Of a stretch of 64,000 nt of DNA, positions 18,997 to 27,683 are shown in pieces. The translations under genes and the position numbers were made by a program. This stretch comes from UBA6614 sp002433235 (GTDB lineage Bacteria; Verrucomicrobiota; Verrucomicrobiia; Limisphaerales; UBA1100). The first letter of the stretch is position 1; every line of letters starts with the position of its first letter. The notes under the pieces were generated by a model. The model was not told where the DNA came from. It saw only the letters and a program-made list of their open reading frames with translations, and did no database searches. The stretch spans positions 5,054 through 69,053 of the forward strand of contig DJHS01000059.1 of NCBI GenBank assembly GCA_002433235.1, in the 5' to 3' direction.

Positions 18997-21900
18997 TCAA
19001 GGCTGGGTGCGAATGGCCTTGGTGGTGGCATTCACGTCGCCAACACTCCGGAGACGAACCGTATGGTTGCCACTGGAAGCAATCCAAGCCGCCGGAACAT
19101 TCGCACTGGAAATGATGATCTGCGTCCCATCCGCACTAAACGAAATGCCAGTCGGGGGAGCACTGGGATTGATCTGGACCGTCCCCCCACTGACTTCTGT
19201 GAATCCCGCACCTTCACCTTCCCCAAAATAAATCGTGGCCACACCCCGGAATCCTTCCCCATGCAGGTACAGATCCCCGTCACTCTTGTCATAGGTGCCG
19301 TTGACATCCACAACTCCAGGTTGATCCGCATTAAACCCACCGCCGGCAAAGGGAGATCCCGCAAAGGCCGGGCTGGCGGACAAGGAAAATGCGGAGGTGA
19401 TCGGCAGAGTGGCTTGTCCAAACGGAGTAGTCAGCTTTAAGCGGCGGCTCGCTGCGGAAACAGAATCCAGCAAATGACCGGCGCTAGCCCAACCAGTGGC
19501 GTTGGCAGACACGGTAACGGCGGTAGCGTTATGGAGCAAAACACCCGCACCCGGCACAAGTGCCGGCAACCCGGCAATGGGATTACCCGCAGCATCCACA
19601 ATGTCCACACGCGAAAGATGCCCCAATCTCTCCGCGCCGGTAATTTCAAGCGCCTCCGCATCACGCCTCCAATTGTCGGCCAAACTCAATGCCCCCAGCG
19701 TACCCATCGACGGTGGCGCCCCTACATAAAATCGGCTGGCCATGGGACTGTGGGCGCTGTCGCGCGCACTCTCAAGGCGGATAATTCGCCGCGAGGAATT
19801 ACCATCCGTGTCGGCCGCAGCCCCCACCTGAAGCAGGCGCGAGTCTAGGGCAATGGCCGCATCACTCACCGTGACACCCGGCGACGGAAGACCGATGGAT
19901 ATCCGTGACTGGGCCGTGTCATTGGCATCAGTAAACACAATGCGCCCCACAGATTTAAATCCGGAACCCGACAGGTAAAGCGTATCACCATGCTCCTTGT
20001 CACGATTGAAATAGCCAGGCGCGGTGAATACGCCGAGCCCATCAATTCGCGGCTGGGTGTTCACGGCAAAAGCCAGAGTAGCGTTCAGGTCCGTGTTACC
20101 AACCGCGTTGTAAATCTTGAACGCACGGCGCGCCGTACCGTTGGTGTCCGCATCAGCATAGGGAATGACACCGGCGCTCAACTGAATGCGGGTGCCGTTG
20201 TCATCGATCGATACACCGGGCGCAGGCAATTGAATAAAGACGGGATTAGTAAACGAACTTCCATCCTCATGGACAACCTCAATAACCCGGACGGTATTGA
20301 GCGCTGTGCCATTGATCTCCACCACTCGATCACGCTTGAATGTACCAGTGGCAAGAATGTCCTCCCATGTGTTGTCCTCCTGTAATTGTGACAACGTGTT
20401 GATAACCGGCCTAGAGGTGATGGCGGTGAAAAGCGGACTGGTGGCCAGACTAAGGTGCTTGGCGCTGTCCTGCACGCTGGGCCCCACCTTGCGGGCTACA
20501 CGCAGACGGCGACCGGAGCCATCAGCAAATGCGGTGATGGAGTCTGGGCGCAGTTCCGCGAGAGAATCGGAAATGACCTCGATGGTTGCGGCCCGGGGTT
20601 GCCCGGTCGAGATTCCATTGTCGGACGTGCCATTGTCGTCGACGGCCGAGCCCTCAGAATCATCAACCCGCAGGTAAGCAATCCGCGTCTCACCCGCGGT
20701 GCGGCTTAAAAAGCCGTATCCCCGCAGCGTCAATGCTTGGGCCCTGTCCATCACGATATTGTCCGCGTTGGTACCGGTGATGACCGGCGGTCCTGTCTCG
20801 ATTTTGAATTTTTGCGGCCCCTTGTTGCCGGGTCCCACGGTATTCCATGCCCGCACCTCCAAGGCCGCGCCTTCTGCAGCATTGCTGAGCACGCCCGGCG
20901 GAATGTCAATTTGGTTACCTGAGACAATGTAGTCCGAGACCTCCACCAATGTTTGCAAAACCACGTCCCCGGACAAAATCTCGATCCCTTTTACCGAGCC
21001 TAAATTATTACCGATGAGAGTGAGGGTTTCCCGCGTACGCACGAGGGTTTTCGCCTCGATTGGGTTGCTGCCGCCATCATCGGAAACCATGGTGATAACC
21101 GGGGGCTCAGTAACGGGCGTAATTTCATTCAACGGCTGCCACGCCTGGCCATCTGTCGGAAAGGTTACGATGTCGTTCGGGCCAGGCCCGCGTATCCAGC
21201 CCCAAAAGGTTTGCAGCTTGTCCAGATTGCCCACCACGCTGTTCTCACCACTCCAGACCACTTCATAGTCCTGGATCAATCGATTGAACCGCCACGTGAT
21301 GGGTTGAGTCCCAGGCAAACCGATGATGCCCGGCCCCACGCGGTTGGTCAGGGAGGACACCGGCACGAAGCCCGGCTGCAGAAAGGCATTATTGGACCAG
21401 CCGTTGGTAGTGGTGCGGTCGAACGCAATGGGCACCCCGTTCGTCCAGCCGACATCATCGGCCATGATTAAAATATCTGGAATATTGACTGTCCGGCCAA
21501 TCTTTTGGGTGAAAAGTTGGTGGGTGGAGGGCAGAAAATGAGCACTGGCACCGGACGCAGTTTGCCGGAGCCCTCCCACGTTGTTCGCGTTGGTACTGAC
21601 GAATGTATCAGTCCAGATGTAGTTGGTCTCAATGAAAAAGGTGCCAAGCAGTGAATCAAAGGGGCGGTAATGAAACTGAATCCGGTCCACGCCCGGCCGC
21701 ATGGCGCGAGCAACCAGAACTACATTGGTGGCGGTTGTTCCAGGGTAACCCAGAATAGGCATTCCGCGCAGCCGGCTGGTCAGCGGAAAATTGAAAGGCC
21801 GCGACCCCGACAATGTCGCACCGCGTGGAAACGCAGGGAGAATACCACCGTTGGCGTTTGGAAAATGGCGAGCATCGGACGGGGCCAGAAACTGCGCCGG

Positions 21901-22857
21901 CTCAACCAGCGTCACGCTGAGATCCAAATCCTCAAAGGAAAAATTATTGGAGGCGTAGAGGTATTTCAAGCCACCGGCGTCATCGTATGTCAATGCATGA
22001 CGCGGCTGGTACTGGCCACCCATGGCGTTTGCACCATCGTAATAAACGCCAAAATTGAAGCGAGTGGGAGTATCGGTCCAGTAAAGCGCCGTGCTGCCGT
22101 AAAAAGCATCGGGAATGGCGGCAACGGAAGACCAGGCAGCAGCACTGGTGTCGGTTGTGAATTCTTCCATGTCGGCAATGGTAAAGGCTGGCAGTGTGCC
22201 AACGGAGTTTGTGGCCGCATCATGAACCAACCGATAGCTGTATTTGACGCCATTGACGATGTTCGTCTCTTCGTGTGTCACAGGATCGTAATTACGTTGC
22301 AAGACACTGAAGATCAGCCGACTGCTCGTTTGGTTGGTGCGCACGCCGGTGATACTGAAGGCGTGGCGGTGAGGGTTGCCGAGGCCCAGTTGGTTCACCA
22401 GCATGCCGAGGGCCAACGACCTGATGTCAATGATTTGACGATTGCGCGCGGTGGTATTTTCCCAGTATGTGGCGTGATTGCCGGCAAAGCCGTGGCGTGC
22501 CAAGTCCAACCCGCTCATGCCGCTATAGTCTTCATTGTGAAAGAAGTCGTTTATGACATCGAACGACTCCTGCACAGCCGCAAGGCCTTCCAAGCCAAAG
22601 TAGGTCACAAAACTGGCATCAAATGAGTAGACAAGTTGCGGAATGTTCCAGCGAAAAAACCGCCTTATATCCTTTGGCCCGCCGAACTCGGCGGTGTAAT
22701 TGAAATTGTGGCCACTGGGTGGATTGGCCTCGCGCGGATCGGGCGGCCCCATGAGCACGAAGCCACGCCCAAGCCAAGGCACGCCCAACAAGAACAGTGC
22801 AGCCAAGACTCGTAGCCATCGCGCGTTGCGCACAAAGGCTGTTGTTTGTGTGGTCAA
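18997..22857 (-). CDS. Large exported protein with IPT/TIG-like tandem domains, function unknown
   Basis: 1286 residues with a signal segment (WLRVLAALFLLGVPWLGRG). The N-terminal 500 residues start near FVLMGPPDPREANPP and contain WNIPQLVYSFDASFVTYFG; they resemble a verrucomicrobial exported family but I see no HExxH or other catalytic motif. From about residue 600 there are five or six repeats of about 110 residues, each opening with a Pro/Val-Ile pattern (PPVITMVSDDG, PPVITGTNADN, RPVINTLSQ, QPRIDGLGV, PPSMGTLGA) and continuing into a L-x-L-x-G-x-G-F beta motif (LTLRGYGF, LYLSGSGF, LYLHGEGF), as in IPT/TIG immunoglobulin-like domains. A cell-surface or matrix role is inferred. There is no clear C-terminal sorting signal. 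Confidence 0.75.
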   Translation of the reverse strand: MTTQTTAFVRNARWLRVLAALFLLGVPWLGRGFVLMGPPDPREANPPSGHNFNYTAEFGGPKDIRRFFRWNIPQLVYSFDASFVTYFGLEGLAAVQESFDVINDFFHNEDYSGMSGLDLARHGFAGNHATYWENTTARNRQIIDIRSLALGMLVNQLGLGNPHRHAFSITGVRTNQTSSRLIFSVLQRNYDPVTHEETNIVNGVKYSYRLVHDAATNSVGTLPAFTIADMEEFTTDTSAAAWSSVAAIPDAFYGSTALYWTDTPTRFNFGVYYDGANAMGGQYQPRHALTYDDAGGLKYLYASNNFSFEDLDLSVTLVEPAQFLAPSDARHFPNANGGILPAFPRGATLSGSRPFNFPLTSRLRGMPILGYPGTTATNVVLVARAMRPGVDRIQFHYRPFDSLLGTFFIETNYIWTDTFVSTNANNVGGLRQTASGASAHFLPSTHQLFTQKIGRTVNIPDILIMADDVGWTNGVPIAFDRTTTNGWSNNAFLQPGFVPVSSLTNRVGPGIIGLPGTQPITWRFNRLIQDYEVVWSGENSVVGNLDKLQTFWGWIRGPGPNDIVTFPTDGQAWQPLNEITPVTEPPVITMVSDDGGSNPIEAKTLVRTRETLTLIGNNLGSVKGIEILSGDVVLQTLVEVSDYIVSGNQIDIPPGVLSNAAEGAALEVRAWNTVGPGNKGPQKFKIETGPPVITGTNADNIVMDRAQALTLRGYGFLSRTAGETRIAYLRVDDSEGSAVDDNGTSDNGISTGQPRAATIEVISDSLAELRPDSITAFADGSGRRLRVARKVGPSVQDSAKHLSLATSPLFTAITSRPVINTLSQLQEDNTWEDILATGTFKRDRVVEINGTALNTVRVIEVVHEDGSSFTNPVFIQLPAPGVSIDDNGTRIQLSAGVIPYADADTNGTARRAFKIYNAVGNTDLNATLAFAVNTQPRIDGLGVFTAPGYFNRDKEHGDTLYLSGSGFKSVGRIVFTDANDTAQSRISIGLPSPGVTVSDAAIALDSRLLQVGAAADTDGNSSRRIIRLESARDSAHSPMASRFYVGAPPSMGTLGALSLADNWRRDAEALEITGAERLGHLSRVDIVDAAGNPIAGLPALVPGAGVLLHNATAVTVSANATGWASAGHLLDSVSAASRRLKLTTPFGQATLPITSAFSLSASPAFAGSPFAGGGFNADQPGVVDVNGTYDKSDGDLYLHGEGFRGVATIYFGEGEGAGFTEVSGGTVQINPSAPPTGISFSADGTQIIISSANVPAAWIASSGNHTVRLRSVGDVNATTKAIRTQP

Positions 22858-22979
22858 TCTGCCCAGAAGCAGCCGGACAACGGCCGTGCTCCCCTCACCT
22901 CCCTAAGCAGATTGTGAACAAGTAGGGAACAAATCCAACGCCAAGTTGCCCACAGCCAGTGGACAAACTCGGGACAAAA

Positions 22980-23903
22980 TCAAGGTGCCCCAGTTCCCGA
23001 GGCCATCTGGTTTTCCAGTTGGCTGGCCATTCTCTCCGCCTTCTCCACTTGTTCGGGCGTGAGTTGTTCTTTCAGGAATTGGATGTTGTTAAGGGGCGCT
23101 TCATCCCCGCGACTCACTCCAATCAGCCACCAAGCATAAGCCAACAGGTCATCCTCTGGCGCACCATCCCCGGCATCGTACAGGACACCTATAAAATTTG
23201 GTGCCTCCTTGTGCCCGCCCCAAGCGGATTTCAGGTACCACTTCAGGGCCTCAGCGTCGTTCTCCGGCGTCCCCTCCCCGTTGTCATGCATGTAACCCAA
23301 GTTGAACTGCGCCATGGATTCGCCCTGCTCCGCCGCCCTGCGATACCACCGGATAGCCACGGCGTTGTCTTCCGGCACTCCCTCGCCATTATCGTACATC
23401 AAACCCAGCGTCGACTGGGCCCCCGAATTGCCCTGCTTCGCCGCCTTGGTCAGCCACTCCACCGCCTTGCCATAATCACGTGGAAGCGCTTCACCGTTGT
23501 AGTACATGTACCCCAGATTGAACTGAGCCCGGGGTTCATTCTGAGCAGCCGCGAGCCGATACCATTTGAGCGCTTTCTGGATGTCTCTGGCAACGCCCTT
23601 ACCGAGAGCGTAATTGTCCGCGGTGTCTGTCTGCGCTACGGCATCGCCCGACTCCGCCTTGGCCCTTATCCGATCAAAATCTGAATCTGAAGAAACCAGC
23701 TTGCCCGCACCTCCCCCCAACGCCGGACCGGGTTGTGGGGTCACTGGCTGCGGGGATTCCTTGGCCGTGGAGTCACCGGAATGGCCACAGGAAATTTGCA
23801 GGCCCACGCACATCCAAAAAACAACTGTCGCGAACTTGGTCAAAATCCGCCAGCCGGCCACCGTCAACCGTCCACCCCGGCTGCGATATTCATCAGCCAG
23901 CAC
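22980..23903 (-). CDS. Sel1-like (SLR/TPR-type) repeat protein, probably exported
   Basis: 307 residues. A hydrophobic segment (LTKFATVVFWMCVGLQISC) suggests membrane export, possibly as a lipoprotein, though the sequence before the cysteine (QIS) is not a good lipobox. From about residue 85 there are four to five Sel1 repeats of 36 residues with the usual A-x-x-x-L-G-x-x-Y/M-x-x-G pattern (AQTDTADNYALGKG, AQFNLGYMYYNGE, AQSTLGLMYDNGEGVPED, AQFNLGYMHDNGEGTPEN, APNFIGVLYDAGDG). Such proteins act as scaffolds for protein-protein contacts. It stands just downstream of the Gly-rich trio on the same strand (3 bases from the nearest), suggesting joint expression. Confidence 0.85.
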   Translation of the reverse strand: MLADEYRSRGGRLTVAGWRILTKFATVVFWMCVGLQISCGHSGDSTAKESPQPVTPQPGPALGGGAGKLVSSDSDFDRIRAKAESGDAVAQTDTADNYALGKGVARDIQKALKWYRLAAAQNEPRAQFNLGYMYYNGEALPRDYGKAVEWLTKAAKQGNSGAQSTLGLMYDNGEGVPEDNAVAIRWYRRAAEQGESMAQFNLGYMHDNGEGTPENDAEALKWYLKSAWGGHKEAPNFIGVLYDAGDGAPEDDLLAYAWWLIGVSRGDEAPLNNIQFLKEQLTPEQVEKAERMASQLENQMASGTGAP

Positions 23904-23906
23904 AAA

Positions 23907-24832
23907 TCACGGCTGGGCAATCGCCGGGCGCGGCATCGGAGCCGGCATACCAACTACGCCCGGTGGCATGACAGCCGGGCCAACCGCACCACCGCCACCT
24001 GTTGCAGGCGTACCGCCACCGCCCGTTGCGGGCGTGCCGCCGCCTGTCGGTGGGCCGGTTACCACGGGAGTAACAGGAACACCGGGGCCCCCACCAACAC
24101 CGCCTCCACCCGTTGAAGGCGCAGGAGCCGCATAACCACCTCCACCGCGATAACCGCGCATGGAAAGTCGAACCTGACGGTTGGTAATCCTTGCCGGCGC
24201 GCCGAGCCAACTGCCCGTGCCGCCAGCCCCGAGATTAAAACGAAACTTCCGGGCGATACAACTCAGCCGCCCGCCAATCGAAACGGAGCCACCCCCCAAT
24301 GAGGGACCACCTCCACCAATCGAGGGAATGACCGGCCCCGTCGGTGCCGGACCGCCTCCACCAGTTCCACCNNNNNNNNNNNNNNNNNNNNNNNNNNNNN
24401 NNNNNNNNNNNNNNNNNNNNNNNNNNNNNNNNNNNNNNNNNNNNNNNNNNNNNNNNNNNNNNNNNNNNNNNNNNNNNNNNNNNNNNNNNNNNNNNNNNNN
24501 NNNNNNNNNNNNNNNNNNNNNNNNNNNNNNNNNNNNNNNNNNNNNNNNNNNNNNNNNNNNNNNNNNNNNNNNNNNNNNNNNNNNNNNNNNNNNNNNNNNN
24601 NNNNNNNNNNNNNNNNNNNNNNNNNNNNNNNNNNNNNNNNNNNNNNNNNNNNNNNNNNNNNNNNNNNNNNNNNNNNNNNNNNNNNNNNNNNNNNNNNNNN
24701 NNNNNNNNNNNNNNNNNNNNNNGTTCCACCAGTTCCACCTGTCGGCGGTCCCGGAGGCGGAGCTTGCGCCATCAATCCCCCGGTCAAAATAACCAACGCG
24801 GTCGCAAACAGTAACTCTTTGATCGTGTTCAT
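23907..24832 (-). CDS. Exported Gly/Pro-rich repeat protein A (interrupted by assembly gap)
   Basis: The N-terminus MNTIKELLFATALVILTGGLMAQ is a signal peptide, followed by PPPGPPTGGTGG repeats. The gene then enters a 351-base N run. Past the gap the frame that makes sense (GGTGGGGPAPTGPVIPSIGG, ending at 23907) is shifted by one from the upstream frame, so the N count is not the true gap length. The C-terminal part has a short ordered-looking patch (ARKFRFNLGAGGTG, NRQVRLSMRGYRG) and ends in Gly/Pro/Val repeats. It is the third of three consecutive exported low-complexity proteins. No catalytic motif is visible; a surface or matrix role is inferred from composition only. Confidence 0.7.
24372..24722. 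other. Assembly gap (351 N) in a tandem repeat
   Basis: Both edges carry the same CCAGTTCCACC repeat unit, so the assembler lost an unknown number of repeat copies. The reading frames on the two sides of the gap disagree by one base, showing that the stated length is an estimate. Confidence 0.98.
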
Positions 24833-24860
24833 AATTGATTCCTAATTTTTACAACGTAAA

Positions 24861-26177
24861 TCACGGTATCGCCTTGGGCGCAGTTGGCGCTCCACCTCCT
24901 GGTGGAGCACCCCCCAAGGGCAGTCCGTTGGCACCTATCGCGGGCAATCCGCCGCCCAGCATCGCCGGGCTTCCGGACGCCGTAACATTGATGGTCATGC
25001 TGCTTTTGACGGGCGGCGTCGGGGCGCCGGCACCCACCGCAGGGCCCTTGGGTGCACCTGCTCCGCCCGGAGGACCTTTCGGCGTGGGACTGACAGCCTT
25101 TGTTGGAGTCGTTGGGCCAAGAAATCCTCCACCAACCATACCTCCCATACCTGTCGATCCCGTGCCCATACCGCCTGTTGCGCCCCCAATCCCACCGCCC
25201 ACAGGAAGTTGCATGACTGACACGGCGCCACCTTGGCCGATTGAAATCCTCGGGGGCAAACGCAGTGAAAGCCGTCGGGAAGATTGGCTGCCGCCCATGC
25301 CCGGCAATCCCCCTCCCGCGCCTCCGGCACCACCAGCTTTTCCGGGCAAAATAATGTTCCCGGACATTGGCCGTCGACCGGCGATGGTGGGCAGAACCAA
25401 CTGCACCCGCCGCACCCGCGTGGTAAACCTTCGGCTTCGGGATTGAATCGCCCCACCGCCCAGTGTCGGCCCACCTCCACCAGCACCCGGTCCAGCAGCA
25501 CCGCCGCCAGGAGCGCCACCCCCTCCTGGGCCACCGGGCCCACCACCACCGGGNNNNNNNNNNNNNNNNNNNNNNNNNNNNNNNNNNNNNNNNNNNNNNN
25601 NNNNNNNNNNNNNNNNNNNNNNNNNNNNNNNNNNNNNNNNNNNNNNNNNNNNNNNNNNNNNNNNNNNNNNNNNNNNNNNNNNNNNNNNNNNNNNNNNNNN
25701 NNNNNNNNNNNNNNNNNNNNNNNNNNNNNNNNNNNNNNNNNNNNNNNNNNNNNNNNNNNNNNNNNNNNNNNNNNNNNNNNNNNNNNNNNNNNNNNNNNNN
25801 NNNNNNNNNNNNNNNNNNNNNNNNNNNNNNNNNNNNNNNNNNNNNNNNNNNNNNNNNNNNNNNNNNNNNNNNNNNNNNNNNNNNNNNNNNCCACCGGGCC
25901 CACCACCACCGGGTCCGCCGCCTCCCGGCGTCGTCTTTGGTGGAGTAGGAGTAGTCGTCTTGGGGGGCGTTGGCGGGGTCGGGGTCTTGGGAGGTGTAAC
26001 GGGAGTGGTCTTGGGTGGAGTCGTGGTCGGGGTCTTGGGAGGTGTTGGCGGCGTGGTTTTCGGGGGAGTGGGGGGTGTTGGCGGTGTAGTTCCCGGGGTA
26101 GGAGGAACAGCGCCATTCACGGCCATACCGGCCAACAGTCCGGCGGCGACAAATGTGATTTTAATCTTTGTGTTCAC
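24861..26177 (-). CDS. Exported Pro/Thr- and Gly-rich repeat protein B (contains assembly gap)
   Basis: 438 residues as assembled, with a signal peptide (MNTKIKITFVAAGLLAGMAVNGA), then a Pro/Thr/Lys region built of TPPKTTP units (about residues 25-90), then GPGGGG repeats broken by 337 N, then a C-terminal region of about 200 residues. The last contains two basic, beta-prone patches (SRRFTTRVRRVQLVLP and SSRRLSLRLPPRI) between Gly-rich stretches. The same kind of patch occurs in proteins A and C. Spaced 28 bases from A and 9 bases from C on the same strand, so one operon is likely. The true length is unknown because of the gap. Confidence 0.7.
   Translation of the reverse strand: MNTKIKITFVAAGLLAGMAVNGAVPPTPGTTPPTPPTPPKTTPPTPPKTPTTTPPKTTPVTPPKTPTPPTPPKTTTPTPPKTTPGGGGPGGGGPGXXXXXXXXXXXXXXXXXXXXXXXXXXXXXXXXXXXXXXXXXXXXXXXXXXXXXXXXXXXXXXXXXXXXXXXXXXXXXXXXXXXXXXXXXXXXXXXXXXXXXXXXXXXXXXXXXPGGGGPGGPGGGGAPGGGAAGPGAGGGGPTLGGGAIQSRSRRFTTRVRRVQLVLPTIAGRRPMSGNIILPGKAGGAGGAGGGLPGMGGSQSSRRLSLRLPPRISIGQGGAVSVMQLPVGGGIGGATGGMGTGSTGMGGMVGGGFLGPTTPTKAVSPTPKGPPGGAGAPKGPAVGAGAPTPPVKSSMTINVTASGSPAMLGGGLPAIGANGLPLGGAPPGGGAPTAPKAIP
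25554..25890. other. Assembly gap (337 N) in a GPGGGG-coding repeat
   Basis: The 23 bases before the gap (from 25531, beginning CCACCGGGCC) are identical to the 23 bases after it (from 25891). A tandem repeat collapsed at this spot, and the real copy number is not known. Confidence 0.98.
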
Positions 26178-26186
26178 GTCAATGGT

Positions 26187-27341
26187 CTACTGGCGCCCAC
26201 CGCGAAGGCTGAAACGCATTTCCTGTCGCTGATAGGACCTAGCCGCTTCCACCGCGGATTTCGAGCCAGGCTTGGCCGCGCTGGTCACGATACGAAACAT
26301 TGGCCCGCGTTGATTGCCCATGCCTCCCCTGCCAAAATTGTTGCGATTATTGTTATTCCGGTTGTTGCCATACATATTCTGGCCATTGCCCCGCAGGTTC
26401 ATTCCCCGATTGCCACCGTAATTATTTCCACGGTTGTTGTTGCCGCGCATATTTCCCGCCAGATTCATCCCTCGATTGCCAACTCCACGATTGTTGTTGT
26501 TCCCACCAGCTCCACCGCCCAAAGCTGCCGCGAGGGCTGAAACCGTGCCACCGCCCGGACGGTTCTGCTGTCCCGGTCGGGTTGCCGCTCCACCGCCCAA
26601 GGCTGGGCGTCCTCCGCCAACGGCAGGACGTGCACCTCCCACAGCTGGCCGCGTGGTCGCGCCACCACCCCCGGCAGCTCCGCCAATCGCGGGCCGGCCA
26701 ACAGTCGGCGCTCCTATTGCGGGACGACCAACACCGCCTCCACCAGCTCCCCCGGGTTGTGCGCCACCGGCCTTGGGCGCAGCCCCACCCAATCCTCCGC
26801 CACCGGCACCTCCCGCTCCTCCGGGCGCACCGGGAGCTCCGCCAGCGCCTCCCGCTCCACCGGCGCCAGCTTGGCCTCCTCCCAAGTAAGTTCCTGTCCG
26901 GCCATTAATCCGCTCGTAGCCCCCCTTGGCCACGCTGGGAATCCGCCGGTGCTTGTTCACCGTTGCCGCGGCGGCAAAATAAGCGGGAATCTTCCCATCG
27001 GGCGTACCCTTTGCGTACCCGTTGTTCATCGCAAGCGCTCCTCCCGCTCCGCCGGCACCGCCCTGACCACCCGCTCCAGGTTGCCCCGACTGGCCACCTC
27101 CAGCGCCTCCCGGCATTCCGCCGCCGCCCGTCAGAGATTGCCCCAAACCGCCGCCCATACTGCCCAAACCCCCAGCTCCCATGCCGCCGCCAAGACCACC
27201 CAAGCCGCCCATCGAGCCCATGGCACCGCCTCTCCCCCCCATTCCCCTTCCCCCAAAGGAAAACTGGGCCGATCCTTCCTGAACAAAGCCAGCCAAGGCC
27301 AACACCGCCACCCCAATAAAATGACGCGATACGCCTGTCAT
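26187..27341 (-). CDS. Exported Gly/Ala/Asn-rich low-complexity protein C
   Basis: With the start at ATG 27341 the protein begins MTGVSRHFIGVAVLALAGF and has a signal peptide cleaved near GSA-QF; the longer frame to 27479 has no such start and is disfavoured. 384 residues: Gly/Met-rich segment, a short folded-looking patch (YAKGTPDGKIPAYFAAAATV, then HRRIPSVAKGGYERI), Gly/Pro/Ala repeats, a Gly/Asn/Arg-rich tract (NNNRGNNYGGNRGMNLRGNG), and a C-terminal end with YQRQEMRFSLRGGRQ. The composition recalls RGG/prion-like or glycine-rich extracellular matrix proteins. Function unknown. First gene of the trio A-B-C. Confidence 0.72.
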   Translation of the reverse strand: MTGVSRHFIGVAVLALAGFVQEGSAQFSFGGRGMGGRGGAMGSMGGLGGLGGGMGAGGLGSMGGGLGQSLTGGGGMPGGAGGGQSGQPGAGGQGGAGGAGGALAMNNGYAKGTPDGKIPAYFAAAATVNKHRRIPSVAKGGYERINGRTGTYLGGGQAGAGGAGGAGGAPGAPGGAGGAGGGGLGGAAPKAGGAQPGGAGGGGVGRPAIGAPTVGRPAIGGAAGGGGATTRPAVGGARPAVGGGRPALGGGAATRPGQQNRPGGGTVSALAAALGGGAGGNNNNRGVGNRGMNLAGNMRGNNNRGNNYGGNRGMNLRGNGQNMYGNNRNNNNRNNFGRGGMGNQRGPMFRIVTSAAKPGSKSAVEAARSYQRQEMRFSLRGGRQ

Positions 27342-27683
27342 CGGTGAAATTTTATCGTGTTTTGTGGCATTGTAAAGTCCGTAACCCATTCTTCCGGCAG
27401 CCTCCTCGGCAGGAATATCCAAACACCGCTCCCCGCAGTTTGCAACAGTCCTACACCCCTTTATCGGAAATTGTGTCATTCCACTTTAGGTTTTTCCGGC
27501 TAATTGGACGGTAAACTGCTGCCAAGGACGCAATTATTCTCCTGAAAATATTCCTGTTCACGCCCGTTTTAGACGTCTATGACACGCAAAAATTGCCTAC
27601 GAATCCAATCAGCATCCCCTCAGATATTCCGACCGTCCCCGGAGATGATTGACAGCTCTTCCCCAGCACCCAAGGATTTGGCC
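27342..27683. other. Divergent intergenic region between protein C and gamma-glutamyltransferase
   Basis: 342 bases that should hold promoters for both directions. I see no convincing -35/-10 pair. A perfect 10-bp palindrome TAGACGTCTA lies at 27570-27579. An AAGGA ribosome-binding site at 27672 supports the ggt start at 27684. Confidence 0.5.
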
